From Gordonia phthalatica (GTDB taxonomy: Bacteria > Actinomycetota > Actinomycetes > Mycobacteriales > Mycobacteriaceae): a stretch of DNA of 64,000 bases. A model generated the notes under the pieces. That model made no database searches. It saw only the letters and a list, made by a program, of their open reading frames with translations, and was not told where the DNA came from. This document shows, piece after piece, positions 53,837 to 63,395 of this stretch (position 1 is its first letter; every line of letters starts with the position of its first letter). The stretch lies in assembly GCF_001305675.1 (NCBI RefSeq), contig NZ_CP011853.1:1116001-1180000 (forward strand), written 5' to 3'. The position numbers were made by a program, and so were the translations under genes.

Positions 53837-54592
53837 TCAGCGGCGGCGCATGAGGATGTCGTAGAAGGTCGCCAGATCGTCGAACGCCTCGGCGATCTCG
53901 GTCGTTGGAATCCCGGTGGCGCGCAGGGCTTGTCGGAGGACGGCCGGGTCGAGCTCGGTGAGCGCGTCGACGACGGGGAACGACGGTGTCGGCGGCGGCA
54001 GCAGGTGATCGCCGAACGGATCGTCGACGGTCAGGGGATCGGACTCGACAGCAGTGGGCCCGGGCTCATCGTCCTGCGCGACGGCCAGGAGCTCGGGCAG
54101 ATCGGTCCCCATCACGGTCAGCAGAGTGGCGGGGCGGCGGTCGATCTCGGCGGCCACCTCGAAGGCCGTCGCCAGCACGTGCGTGCAGCGCGGTGCGTCG
54201 TCCGGGCACGTGCAATCGGAGACGACGTCGGCGGGCTCGGTCGGCGCGATCAGATTCCCGAGAGCGGGCGGCTGCTCGCCGCGCGCCAACTCCAGCAGGG
54301 TGTCGGCGTCACCGGTGCGACGCAGCAGGTCGATCACCGTCGCGGGATCCACGGTCCGCATCTCCAAGCGCACCTCGAACGGATCGAGCTGACTCCCGCG
54401 GACCGACGCGGTGACGAAGCCGTGGGCGATCTGCAGGCCGTCGACGTGCCGATCCCGGAAGTACCGGCGGGCCCCGGTGATCCGTCGGTGGTCGGCGCCC
54501 GCCTCCACCACACCGACGAAGGCGCGCGACCAACCGGTGATGCCGTACGCGCGGACGGCGGTCTTGGTTCGACGGAGCCGGGCGGGGCTCAT
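53837..54592 (-). CDS. SWIM zinc-finger protein
   Basis: 251 residues with a SWIM-type zinc motif CTCPDDAPRCTHV (CxC...CxH) near residue 130, preceded by the typical GLQIAHGFVTASVRGSQLDPFEVRLEM. SWIM domains bind nucleic acid or proteins. ATG 54592 overlaps the stop of the upstream SNF2 helicase (ATGA), and such SWIM proteins travel with SNF2 helicases in actinobacteria, so they probably work together on DNA. Confidence 0.85.
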   Translation of the reverse strand: MSPARLRRTKTAVRAYGITGWSRAFVGVVEAGADHRRITGARRYFRDRHVDGLQIAHGFVTASVRGSQLDPFEVRLEMRTVDPATVIDLLRRTGDADTLLELARGEQPPALGNLIAPTEPADVVSDCTCPDDAPRCTHVLATAFEVAAEIDRRPATLLTVMGTDLPELLAVAQDDEPGPTAVESDPLTVDDPFGDHLLPPPTPSFPVVDALTELDPAVLRQALRATGIPTTEIAEAFDDLATFYDILMRRR

Positions 54593-57483
54593 TCGCTCAC
54601 CGCCTCGTCGCGCAGTGCGAGGAGATCCATCAGGGTGTCGTCGTCGAGCTCGGTCAGCCACGACTCGCCGGTGCTGATCGTCAGCTTCGACAGCTCGCGT
54701 TTGGCGGTGATCATCTCGTCGATCCGCTCCTCCAGGGTTCCGACGCAGACGAACTTCCGGACCTGCACGTTCCGCTGCTGCCCGATGCGGTAGGCGCGGT
54801 CGGTGGCCTGATCCTCGACGGCGGGATTCCACCACCGGTCGGCATGGATGACGTGGTTGGCCGCCACCAGGTTCAATCCGGTGCCACCCGCCTTCAATGT
54901 CGCCAGCAGCACCGGCGGTCCGTCGGGCGCGGTGAACCGGGTGACCATCGCATCGCGCTGCTCCCGGGAGCTTCCGCCGTGCAGCACCGGGACCTCGGCA
55001 CCCAGCACCGGCGCGAGCCACTCCGACAGCAGCTCCGCGAACGCCGCGAACTGGGTGAACACCAGGGCGCGCTCACCCTCGGCGATCACCGTCGTCAGGA
55101 TGTCGACGAGCAGCTCCACCTTGCCGGAGCGGTGCCGACCGCGGCGCATCATCGCCGAGCCGTCGTCCAGGTAGTGCGCGGGGTGATTGCAGATCTGCTT
55201 GAGGCGGGTGAGTGCCGCGAGCACGGTGCGTCGTCGCGGTCCGCCGTGCGTGGTGTCGGCGAGCGCCTCGTTCAGTTCGTTGAGGACCGCCTGGTAGAGC
55301 CCGGCCTGCTCGCTCGACAGATTGGTCCGGACCAGCAGCTCGGTCTTCTCCGGAAGATCGGGGGCGATGGCCGGATCGGTCTTCTCCCGACGCAGGATGA
55401 ACGGTCGCGTGACGGCCGACAGCCGGGCGACGGCCCGTGGATCGCGGTCGCGTTCGATCGGTTCGGCGAAGCGCGCGCGGAAGGCGGATGCGGTGCCCAG
55501 CATTCCGGGGTTCACGAGGTCGATCACCGCGCGCAGGTCTTCGAGACGATTCTCGACGGGGGTGCCGGTCAGGGCGATCCGCTGCCGGGCGGGGACGGCG
55601 CGCAGAGCCTTCGCCGCCGCGGTCCGGACGTTCTTCACGTGCTGGGCCTCGTCGACCACCAGCTCGCCCCACCGGAGCGGCGCGAGTGCGACCCGATCAC
55701 GCGAGAGCGTCGCGAAGGTCGTGAGGACCACGTCCGGCCGGTCGTCGACGATCCGTTCGGTGGACCGACCGGTTCCGTGGTGGACGAGGACCGTCAGGTG
55801 CGGGGCGAAGGTCGCGAGTTCGCGGCTCCAGTTGCCGATCACCGACATGGGGCACACCACGAGGGCGGGCGGCAGGTGGTCGCCGCGCTCCCGGTTCGCC
55901 GTCAGAAGGGCGATGACCTGCACGGTCTTCCCGAGTCCCATGTCGTCAGCCAGCACACCGCCCGCGCCGATGCCGCCGAGCGCCGACAGCCACTCCAGGC
56001 CGCGCTGTTGATACGGGCGCAGCTCGGCGCGCAACGAGACCGGCGCGGGGAGGGTGGGTGGCACCAGCACTCCGCCGCGGGCGATGTCGTCCAACCAGCC
56101 GAGGCCGCTCACCTCCGCGACCGGAACCGGAAGTGCGTCGTCCGGGTCGGTGATCAACGCCAGCAGTTCGGCCATCGTCGGTCGGTCGCCGTCGGACTTC
56201 ACCGCGCGCTGGGCCGCGATGAAGGCGGCCGCACGATGCAGGGCCGCCCCCTCGGCGCGCAGCCACTTGCCGCGCAGACGGACCAGTGCGCCGCTCTGCT
56301 GAGCCAACTCGTCGATGTCGGACTGGGTCAGCTCGCCGGCACCCGCCACGTCGCCGAGGGCCAAACGCCACTCGAAGTCGGAGATCTCGTCGAGTCCGAC
56401 GAACCCGGGACGCGCACCGCCTCCCGGTGTCTGCTCCGACCGGATCGAGAGGGTCGGCGTCACCGCAGCGATCGACGACGGAAGCAGCACGGTGATGCCC
56501 GCGGCCTGCAGGTCGGCCACACCGTCGCCCAGCAGTTGGTCGACAACGTCGGTCGTCAACAGGAAGTCGAGGCTGTGCGGGTCGGCCTCTGAACGGCTTA
56601 ACTCGCCGAAGGCCACTGTCGCGCGCGCCACCTCGGTGGTGACGGTGTCGAGCTCGTGCGGGTCCAGGCGGTGGGGGACCACCGGTGCCAACTCGCCGGT
56701 CGGTGTCTGCCTGCACACCTCCAGCCGCCACCGCACCTGATCGGGCGGGACGGCAGGTGCGTCGGGGTCGGGATCGTCGTCGGGCACGTGCAACCGCAGC
56801 ACGACAGCCGCGGAGCCGGGCCCCGCCGTGCCGACCCAGTCCTGCCAGGCCTGAGCGCTCCGCGGTCCGACCTCGGCGGACAGCAGACCGGGTGAACGAC
56901 CGGCGAGACCGGCGATCAGCGGTATGGGCGACGAGCCCCGGCCGGCCTCGAGGCGGCGCCGGCACTCGTGGTCGAGCGCCTCGGCCACGAAGTCGGTCAC
57001 GGCGGCCGGATCCGAGGAGAAGGCGGGCGGGGCCGACGCCTGGGCGACTGCCAACCAACTGCGCCACGCGGGAGTCGGGACAGGGATCCACCGGACCTCG
57101 TACTCGCCCCCGACGAGGCAGGTGCTCGGCGCGACGGCCCCGGACGTGATGTAGGCGCGTACGCCGGACAGCAGATAGCGGTAGAAGCCGACGTCGCCGC
57201 CCACGCGCAGATGATCGCAGCGGTCCAGCAGTTCGACAGCGCTCGCCATCCCGATGCCGGCGGCCGGCTGGAACCGTCGCGACCCGTCGGTGGTAGGCAG
57301 ATCGACGGTGTGCCGCAACTTCCGTCGCCCGATCAGATCGGTCAACGAGTCCGGGACGTCGATGACGTCGTCGAACACATCGCCGGGCTCGGCCGGGGTG
57401 TCCGGCCACACGGCCAGGCCCAGCCCCGGAATCCACCGGACGCGGAGCGGCGCCCGGCGGTCGGAGTCGATGCTCGCCGTCAT
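54589..57483 (-). CDS. SNF2-family (DEAD/DEAH box) helicase
   Basis: 964 residues. An N-terminal region of about 480 residues, weakly conserved, precedes the Swi2/Snf2 ATPase core: Walker A DDMGLGKTVQVIALL (about 507-521), Walker B VVDEAQHVKN, motif III in LTGTPVENRLEDL, and C-terminal motifs with LVFTQFAAFAELLSEWL, GTGLNLVAANHVIHADRWWNPAVEDQATDRAYRIGQ. It is a bacterial RapA/HepA-like helicase (HelZ-type) with probable DNA translocase activity. Its stop overlaps the SWIM gene. It likely acts in transcription recycling, repair or defence; sequence alone cannot decide. Confidence 0.92.
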   Translation of the reverse strand: MTASIDSDRRAPLRVRWIPGLGLAVWPDTPAEPGDVFDDVIDVPDSLTDLIGRRKLRHTVDLPTTDGSRRFQPAAGIGMASAVELLDRCDHLRVGGDVGFYRYLLSGVRAYITSGAVAPSTCLVGGEYEVRWIPVPTPAWRSWLAVAQASAPPAFSSDPAAVTDFVAEALDHECRRRLEAGRGSSPIPLIAGLAGRSPGLLSAEVGPRSAQAWQDWVGTAGPGSAAVVLRLHVPDDDPDPDAPAVPPDQVRWRLEVCRQTPTGELAPVVPHRLDPHELDTVTTEVARATVAFGELSRSEADPHSLDFLLTTDVVDQLLGDGVADLQAAGITVLLPSSIAAVTPTLSIRSEQTPGGGARPGFVGLDEISDFEWRLALGDVAGAGELTQSDIDELAQQSGALVRLRGKWLRAEGAALHRAAAFIAAQRAVKSDGDRPTMAELLALITDPDDALPVPVAEVSGLGWLDDIARGGVLVPPTLPAPVSLRAELRPYQQRGLEWLSALGGIGAGGVLADDMGLGKTVQVIALLTANRERGDHLPPALVVCPMSVIGNWSRELATFAPHLTVLVHHGTGRSTERIVDDRPDVVLTTFATLSRDRVALAPLRWGELVVDEAQHVKNVRTAAAKALRAVPARQRIALTGTPVENRLEDLRAVIDLVNPGMLGTASAFRARFAEPIERDRDPRAVARLSAVTRPFILRREKTDPAIAPDLPEKTELLVRTNLSSEQAGLYQAVLNELNEALADTTHGGPRRRTVLAALTRLKQICNHPAHYLDDGSAMMRRGRHRSGKVELLVDILTTVIAEGERALVFTQFAAFAELLSEWLAPVLGAEVPVLHGGSSREQRDAMVTRFTAPDGPPVLLATLKAGGTGLNLVAANHVIHADRWWNPAVEDQATDRAYRIGQQRNVQVRKFVCVGTLEERIDEMITAKRELSKLTISTGESWLTELDDDTLMDLLALRDEAVSE

Positions 57484-57531
57484 GGAGACAGTTCTATCGC
57501 GAGGCTGTGACAGTCCTCAGGCGTGGGATGC

Positions 57532-58557
57532 TCACCCCGCCGAGCTGCTGTTGAGCGAATCCTTCAGATCGTTGAGGACCAACCAGGCCGCTGCGAGGCC
57601 GGAACCGGAGTACCAGACGTCGTCGTCGACGTTGAGGACGCGTTTCCAGGTGGGGGCACCCATGTCGAGCCAGCGGTCGCTCATCAGCACGTCGGTGCCG
57701 CGAGCGGTCCCCTTCTCGCCCTGGAAACTGACGTAGATGAGGTCGGCGTCCGCGTCCTTATAGTTGTCGTCGTTCGCCACGACGGCCTTCGGCGTGCGCT
57801 GCGCAGCGGGTCGGGCCACACCGACCTGCGTCATCACCTGGGCGCCGAACGAGGACGTCCCCTCGATCAACTGGGCGTCGGGGGTGAATCGGACCAGCGA
57901 GACCTGCGTGTGCCCGGCGTCCATGACGCGACCGACGCGCTGAGCCTCGGCATCGAACTCGGCGAGCCGCGTCTGCGCCGCCGCGGTGCGGTCGACGGCG
58001 GCGGCCACTGCGCGGAAGGAGTCCTGCCAGCCGGTGGTCGGATCGACGACCGCGGTGCGGGCCGCGCCGAGAGCGCCGCCGTCGCGCAGAGCGGTCAGAC
58101 GACGCTCGGTGGCGGGGGAGGAGAGGACCAACTCGGGAGCGGCCTTCTTCACCGCGGCCGCGTCGGGCGTGTCGCCGAGCGTCGGGACGGCGCCCAACTG
58201 CGGGCCGAGATAGGCGGGCACCGATCCGGCCGGTGCGACGACGGCCTTCACCTGAGCGCCCAGACCGAGCGCGCAGAGGGCGTCGAGCAGTGCGGGGTCG
58301 GTGACGACGATGCGCTTGACGTCGCTCTTGCCAGCATCGGGAGCGGTGGGGGCCAGGCAGGTCTTGGCGAAGTCGCGGCCCGCGTTCACGATGTTGACCT
58401 CGGCGATTCGGGTCACCGTCGTACTGATGACCGAACCGTCGGGGGTGCGAAGAACGCCGTCATCGCTCGCGCAGGCGCTGAGTCCGACGGTCAGTGCGGC
58501 GGTCGCCGCGAGGGCGCCGGTGCGGCGCAGCACAGCGCCGGAAGGCTTGAAGAACAC
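57532..58557 (-). CDS. fecB: ABC-type substrate-binding lipoprotein, FecB-like
   Basis: 341 residues. The signal peptide ends in the lipobox LSAC (acylation at Cys29). A periplasmic-binding-protein type III (siderophore/vitamin B12) fold follows, with ELVLSSPATERRLTALRDGGALG and CLAPTAPDAGKSDVKRIVV among conserved stretches. It corresponds to Rv3044 (fecB), reported to bind siderophores and heme in mycobacteria. It is oriented away from ctaD, which starts on the other strand 233 bp away. No permease or ATPase is adjacent. Confidence 0.88.
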   Translation of the reverse strand: MFFKPSGAVLRRTGALAATAALTVGLSACASDDGVLRTPDGSVISTTVTRIAEVNIVNAGRDFAKTCLAPTAPDAGKSDVKRIVVTDPALLDALCALGLGAQVKAVVAPAGSVPAYLGPQLGAVPTLGDTPDAAAVKKAAPELVLSSPATERRLTALRDGGALGAARTAVVDPTTGWQDSFRAVAAAVDRTAAAQTRLAEFDAEAQRVGRVMDAGHTQVSLVRFTPDAQLIEGTSSFGAQVMTQVGVARPAAQRTPKAVVANDDNYKDADADLIYVSFQGEKGTARGTDVLMSDRWLDMGAPTWKRVLNVDDDVWYSGSGLAAAWLVLNDLKDSLNSSSAG

Positions 58558-58789
58558 CCGCCCACGCTAGCATCGACCGGCGTCGGCGAAATCTCGCCGC
58601 GGAATGGGGCTACCTGCAGCGATCAGACAGCGCTATCTTGTAATTACGACAGATCGTAGGACCCGGTCGGAACAGTGTGGCGGTCTGGTTTACGATCAGT
58701 ACGTAGCGCAAGCGCCATAGGTGATCTAGGGCAGCGAGTTTGGGCCGTGAGGCCCGGTGCCCACCAGCGGCGCCGAGGAGGAGGAATCT

Positions 58790-60508
58790 GTGACCGCGGT
58801 AGACCAACCGACGACCAGAGTGGAGGCTGAGCGGCCGTATCCGGCTCGCGTCCAGCCCAAGGGGTCGTTCTTCTACAAGCTCATCACGACGACCGATCAC
58901 AAATTGATCGGTCAGATGTACATCGCCACGTGTATCGCCTTCTTCATGATCGGCGGACTCATGGCGCTGCTCATGCGTGCCGAGCTGACCATGCCGGGAC
59001 TGCAGTTCTTGTCGAACGAGCAGTTCAACCAGCTGTTCACCATGCACGGCACGGTGATGCTGCTGATGTACGCGACTCCGATCGTGATCGGTTTCGCCAA
59101 CTTCGTCCTGCCCCTGCAGATCGGTTCGCCCGACGTCGCCTTCCCGCGACTGAACGCCATGGGCTACTGGCTCTTCCTGTTCGGCAACCTGGTCGCGCTG
59201 GGTGGCTTCCTCACCCCGGGTGGCGCTGCCGACTTCGGCTGGACCGCCTACACCCCGCTGACTGACGCGGTTCACGCGCCGGGCATGGGCGCCGACCTGT
59301 GGATCATGGGTCTGGGCGTCGCCGGCCTCGGCACCATCCTCGGCGCAGTCAACATGATCACCACCGTCGTGTGCCTCCGCGCACCGGGCATGACCATGTT
59401 CCGCATGCCGATCTTCACCTGGAACATCCTGGTGACCAGCATCCTGATCCTGCTGATCTTCCCGCTGCTGACCGCAGCGCTGCTGGGCCTGGAGGTGGAC
59501 CGCCAGTTCGGTGCTCACCTGTACGACCCCGCCAACGGCGGCGTCATCCTCTGGCAGCACCTGTTCTGGTTCTTCGGTCACCCCGAGGTCTACGTCATCG
59601 CCATCCCGTTCTTCGGCATCGTGTCCGAGGTCTTCCCGGTCTTCTCGCGGAAGCCCACCTTCGGTTACTCGGGCCTGGTCTACGCGACCCTCGCGATCGC
59701 CGCTCTGTCCGTGGCCGTCTGGGCGCACCACATGTACGTCACCGGTTCCATCCTGCTGCCGTTCTTCTCGTTCATGACGTTCCTGATCGCAGTGCCGACG
59801 GGCGTGAAGTTCTTCAACTGGATCGGCACCATGTGGAAGGGCCGAATAACTTTCGAGACCCCGATGCTGTTCGCCATCGGCTTCATCGTGACCTTCCTCT
59901 TCGGTGGTCTGACCGGTGTTCTGCTCGCCAGCCCGCCGCTCGACTTCCACGTCTCGGACACCTACTTCGTCGTGGCTCACTTCCACTACGTCCTGTTCGG
60001 CACCATCGTGTTCGCCACCTTCTCGGGCATCTACTTCTGGTTCCCGAAGATGACCGGACGCATGCTCGACGAGACCCTCGGCAAGTGGCACTTCTGGCTG
60101 ACCTTCATCGGTTTCCACACCACCTTCCTGGTCCAGCACTGGCTCGGTAACGAGGGCATGCCGCGTCGCTACGCCGACTACCTCCCGTCGGACGGCTTCA
60201 CGGAGCTGAACGTGGTCTCCACGATCGGCGCCTTCACGCTGGGTCTGTCGCTCCTGCCGTTCACCTGGAACGTGTTCAAGAGCTACCGCTACGGCGAGGT
60301 CGTCACGGTCGACGACCCGTGGGGCTTCGGCAACGCACTCGAGTGGGCCACCAGCTGCCCGCCGCCGCGCCACAACTTCACGGAGCTGCCGCGCATCCGT
60401 TCCGAGCGTCCGGCGTTCGAGTTGCACTACCCGCACATGGTGGAGCGCATGCGTTCCGAAGCCCATGTCGGATGGGGCAGCGACAAGCACGACCCCGCGA
60501 ACGTTTAA
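58790..60508 (+). CDS. ctaD: Cytochrome c oxidase subunit I
   Basis: 572 residues with 12 transmembrane segments of the heme-copper oxidase core. Helix II has the heme a ligand in MHGTVMLLMYATPI, the CuB-binding histidine and cross-linked tyrosine lie in WFFGHPEVYVIAIPFFG, and HHMYVTG and HFHYVLFGT carry the remaining histidines. It forms the aa3 oxidase with ctaC/ctaE subunits elsewhere and reduces oxygen in the respiratory chain. AGGAGGAGG precedes GTG 58790, so I choose this start, 11 codons inside the longer frame. It matches Rv3043c. Confidence 0.97.
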   Translation: MTAVDQPTTRVEAERPYPARVQPKGSFFYKLITTTDHKLIGQMYIATCIAFFMIGGLMALLMRAELTMPGLQFLSNEQFNQLFTMHGTVMLLMYATPIVIGFANFVLPLQIGSPDVAFPRLNAMGYWLFLFGNLVALGGFLTPGGAADFGWTAYTPLTDAVHAPGMGADLWIMGLGVAGLGTILGAVNMITTVVCLRAPGMTMFRMPIFTWNILVTSILILLIFPLLTAALLGLEVDRQFGAHLYDPANGGVILWQHLFWFFGHPEVYVIAIPFFGIVSEVFPVFSRKPTFGYSGLVYATLAIAALSVAVWAHHMYVTGSILLPFFSFMTFLIAVPTGVKFFNWIGTMWKGRITFETPMLFAIGFIVTFLFGGLTGVLLASPPLDFHVSDTYFVVAHFHYVLFGTIVFATFSGIYFWFPKMTGRMLDETLGKWHFWLTFIGFHTTFLVQHWLGNEGMPRRYADYLPSDGFTELNVVSTIGAFTLGLSLLPFTWNVFKSYRYGEVVTVDDPWGFGNALEWATSCPPPRHNFTELPRIRSERPAFELHYPHMVERMRSEAHVGWGSDKHDPANV

Positions 60509-60522
60509 TCGTTCCAACGAAG

Positions 60523-60557
60523 CCAGGCCCGCCCGAGTTCTCCTCGGGCGGGCCTGG
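60523..60557 (+). terminator. ctaD terminator
   Basis: The 15-bp arms CCAGGCCCGCCCGAG and complement, with a TTCTC loop and followed by TTT, form a standard Rho-independent terminator 15 bp after the stop. Confidence 0.9.
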
Positions 60558-60752
60558 TTTCGTGTTCCGTGAGGCGAGTCGGGCGAAATGAACAATCGGT
60601 CTGGTAGTGAGTACAAGTGAGAATTGTTTGACATCACCGCTTCGCGCGACCAATCATGAGATTCTCGGCTGTGAACACGACGAGGCTGGCAGCAGCCACT
60701 GACCAGGCGATTCGGACAGGAGCAAGGCTGATGTGGTCGTTTCGACACGGAG

Positions 60753-61658
60753 ATGAGCGCACGCGTCGACGCGGTCGATCCGTGGTTCCGTCGGCGGGGA
60801 GTTCGGGGCACGGCGCCGGTGTCTGAGTGCGTCGCCCGCGTCCCCGAGCCCGCGGTCGGAGGGTCTGCCCGGAGGAGCGGCATCACTCTCACGACGGTGC
60901 GTGAAGCGCCTTCGAACAGCTTGTCGTGGGAGTTCGACAGCGCCGACCACACGATCTTGGTGTGGCGGCGAGGAACGGCCAAGCACAAGGAGACGTATTC
61001 GGCCAATCGCTGTCATCGTCTCGATCTTCGGCAGAGCAGCGTGTGGGTGATCCCGGCGGAGTCGCACTCGTTCGCATCGGCACGCGACACGTCCGCTGTC
61101 GAGTTCCACCAGTTGTCCTTGGATCCGAGCCTCGTCGGTTCCGGCGAGTTGCGGTCGGTGATCTCCCAGCGGGATCCCGTCCTGCACGGGCTGCTCGACC
61201 GGATCGCGAGCACATCCGGGCGCAGCGACACGGTCGCCGGCCTGCTTCGTGATTCGCTCTTCGACGCGACGCGTCTGCACGTCCTCGACGCCTATGGAGT
61301 TCGTCGTGAACCTCGCCGGATCGGACGGCGTTCGTTCGATCGGGGCACGCGGCAGAAGCTGACCGAGTTCCTGCACGACGGGTTGGACCGCGAGATCACC
61401 CTCGAAGCGATGGCCGAGATCTCCGGCATGTCGGTGAGAAGTTTCCGCCAGTCGTTCTCCGCAGAATACGGAACGACACCGCATCAGTATCTGCTCGATG
61501 TGCGGATTGGCAGGGCGAAAGATCTGCTGACCACGACGGCGCTTTCGGTCGCTGAGATCGGTGCCCTCGTCGGTTTCGGTCGGCCGAGTCATTTCGCAGC
61601 GACGTTCAAGAGTCGCGTTGGTGTTTCTCCGACGCAGTTCCGCGTCCAGCAGGGCTGA
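60753..61658 (+). CDS. AraC-family transcriptional regulator
   Basis: 301 residues. The C-terminal AraC HTH pair (about 200-300) includes LTEFLHDGLDREITLEAMAEISGMSVRSFRQSFSAEYGTTPHQYLLDVRIGRAKDLLTTTALSVAEIGALVGFGRPSHFAATFKSRVGVSPTQFR. The N-terminal 180 residues look like a cupin-type AraC-binding domain (WVIPAESHSFASA). No divergent partner exists; the next gene on the right is a LysR regulator on the same strand. The target is unknown. Confidence 0.88.
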   Translation: MSARVDAVDPWFRRRGVRGTAPVSECVARVPEPAVGGSARRSGITLTTVREAPSNSLSWEFDSADHTILVWRRGTAKHKETYSANRCHRLDLRQSSVWVIPAESHSFASARDTSAVEFHQLSLDPSLVGSGELRSVISQRDPVLHGLLDRIASTSGRSDTVAGLLRDSLFDATRLHVLDAYGVRREPRRIGRRSFDRGTRQKLTEFLHDGLDREITLEAMAEISGMSVRSFRQSFSAEYGTTPHQYLLDVRIGRAKDLLTTTALSVAEIGALVGFGRPSHFAATFKSRVGVSPTQFRVQQG

Positions 61659-61801
61659 TCGCGATCCGCCGACGACCTTCTGGAAAATGCCGCTGCTTTC
61701 GTAATCGTCTCGTCGCAGTGACGATTCTCAATCGCTGAGACATACCATCTGCACCGCAGACGAATTCGTCTCTATTCATCTGACAGTGGAGAGGGAGTGG
61801 G

Positions 61802-62791
61802 ATGATGTCGACGCGACTGGACAGGAGTCCCACGTCGGGACCCGGTCGAGAGACGGTCGACATCGGTCTCGATGATCGCGCACGACGTCACCCCTTGGAT
61901 CTGCGGCGGCTCGAGCAGTTCGTCACCGTCGTCGAGGTCGGGTCGCTGACCGATGCCGCGACGGAACTCGGAGTCACGCAGCAGGCATTGTCGGCTGCGA
62001 TCCGGACGCTCGAGAAGCAACTGTGCGTGACGCTGTTCGTTCGTACACGCGGCATGCAGCCGTCTGCTGCCGGCATTCGGCTGTACGAGGCCGCGCAGGC
62101 TCTGCTCGCGGGCGCGAGCAGAACGGTGAGAGACGTGCAGGCGGCGGCGCGAGGACATGCGGCCGCGTTGTCCATCGGGTACACCCCGGCGATGAAGGCG
62201 ATCCACGCTTACGACCTGGTCGCCGAGCTCGTTCCCCGCGACGTGCCGCTCGAACTGATCCGCGTGGAGTCGACTGCGATCCGGGAGCAGATGGCGGCCG
62301 GCGACGTCGACATCGCCTTCTGTCACGACGCCCTCCCTCCGGAGGGCCTGGCAGGCAAGCTCGTCGGGGTCCTGCCGATCAACGTCGCACTCCGCACCGA
62401 AGACGCGGCTCGCATCGGTCGGGACCGCGTGGGATTGTCCGACCTCGCAGGTCTGACGATGATCCGCTGCCGATCCGACGGCGAGTCGGTGGATCCGGGG
62501 CGCGTGCTGGCGAGATGCCGGGAGTTGGGATTCGATCCCGACGTCGAGAACATTCGCTGCCTCGGGTTGGAAGCCGTTTCGATGCCGTTGGCGACGACGC
62601 AGGGCTTCGCCTTCGTCTCGGACGAGGTCGGAGTCTACTTCCGCGGTCGCGTCACTGTGGTCGGCCTACGGGACGAGATCGTCCTGCCGGTTCAAGCGGT
62701 CTGGCTTCGGGAGTCCGTGCAGGGCCTGGCCGTCGACGTGATCACGTCGCTGCGATCGGCCGTCGCTACACCGTCATCAGATCTGAGATGA
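61802..62791 (+). CDS. LysR-family regulator
   Basis: 329 residues. A 30-residue N-terminal extension precedes the LysR HTH (HPLDLRRLEQFVTVVEVGSLTDAATELGVTQQALSAAIRTLEKQLCVTLF), and a PBP2-type effector domain follows (about 110-320). ATG 61802 has GGGAGTGGG before it. It lies in a run with the AraC regulator but has its own promoter. Its 3' end overlaps the convergent small membrane gene by 26 bp. Target unknown. Confidence 0.85.
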   Translation: MMSTRLDRSPTSGPGRETVDIGLDDRARRHPLDLRRLEQFVTVVEVGSLTDAATELGVTQQALSAAIRTLEKQLCVTLFVRTRGMQPSAAGIRLYEAAQALLAGASRTVRDVQAAARGHAAALSIGYTPAMKAIHAYDLVAELVPRDVPLELIRVESTAIREQMAAGDVDIAFCHDALPPEGLAGKLVGVLPINVALRTEDAARIGRDRVGLSDLAGLTMIRCRSDGESVDPGRVLARCRELGFDPDVENIRCLGLEAVSMPLATTQGFAFVSDEVGVYFRGRVTVVGLRDEIVLPVQAVWLRESVQGLAVDVITSLRSAVATPSSDLR

Positions 62792-63062
62792 GATAGTCGG
62801 ACGACCGCCAAGCCAGGGCGACGGCACCGATGACCGCGCCGAGTGTGGCACGTATTCCTCCGGAGAATCGGCGGGCCTCCGCGACCCCCGCAGACAGCAG
62901 GTAATGAGCCCGGACGGCCAGTGCGACGGCGGCCACCGCGAGCAGGATCCAGAAGAACGGAAGAATCGTGCTCAGGATTGCGGTCCCCACCGACCAGTTC
63001 GCGAGTTGATCGGGACGCAACGGGTCCAATCTGTCGGTCGGGATCTGCGAATCGTCAAGCAC
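62766..63062 (-). CDS. Small two-helix membrane protein
   Basis: 98 residues with two hydrophobic helices (VGTAILSTILPFFWILLAVAAVALAVRAHYLL, about 25-57, and GGIRATLGAVIGAVALAW, about 68-85). Codons show good GC bias. The GTG start at 63062 has only a weak GAAGGA far upstream. It overlaps the LysR 3' end by 26 bp, which is unusual but tolerated. No family recognised; function unknown. Confidence 0.5.
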   Translation of the reverse strand: MLDDSQIPTDRLDPLRPDQLANWSVGTAILSTILPFFWILLAVAAVALAVRAHYLLSAGVAEARRFSGGIRATLGAVIGAVALAWRSSDYLISDLMTV

Positions 63063-63395
63063 GGTGGGAGTGATCCTTCATTGTTTCGACGCTCATCGCG
63101 ATCACTGTCGGCGATGGACTCTGCTGATTCAGGATATTTTTCTTTCTCGCGGTAATCCAACAATGAGGAATTGTCGCAGTACGCATTTCGAAAGACGTGT
63201 CGGTCTTTTCGATGGTCCGCTCACCCGGGGACCCGGAAAGCGGTTCTCGGCTCGGGTCGGCGTGTGGAATCGACGCCGGCCCGGGCATCTGCGATCCGGT
63301 TGCAGACGCGGCGACGGTCGTCGACCTGACGTCCGGATCCGGGCGGCGGCGAACCCGGTGCGGCGGACGTTCCCTTCAGGCTCCATAATTCAAGG
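63063..63395 (+). promoter_or_regulatory. 333-bp gene-free region upstream of serB2
   Basis: It is AT-rich at about 63130-63200 (GGATATTTTTCTTTC, TTCGAAAGACGTG), suggesting a promoter. It is GC-rich beyond 63230, with CGGGCGGCGG-type stretches but no long open frame of coding character. I see no hairpin above about 8 bp. Confidence 0.3.

Noticed and set aside
54589..57483. SNF2 helicase as part of a DISARM or other multi-gene defence island
   Set aside because: No methyltransferase, nuclease or DUF1998-type partner is adjacent; only the SWIM gene accompanies it.
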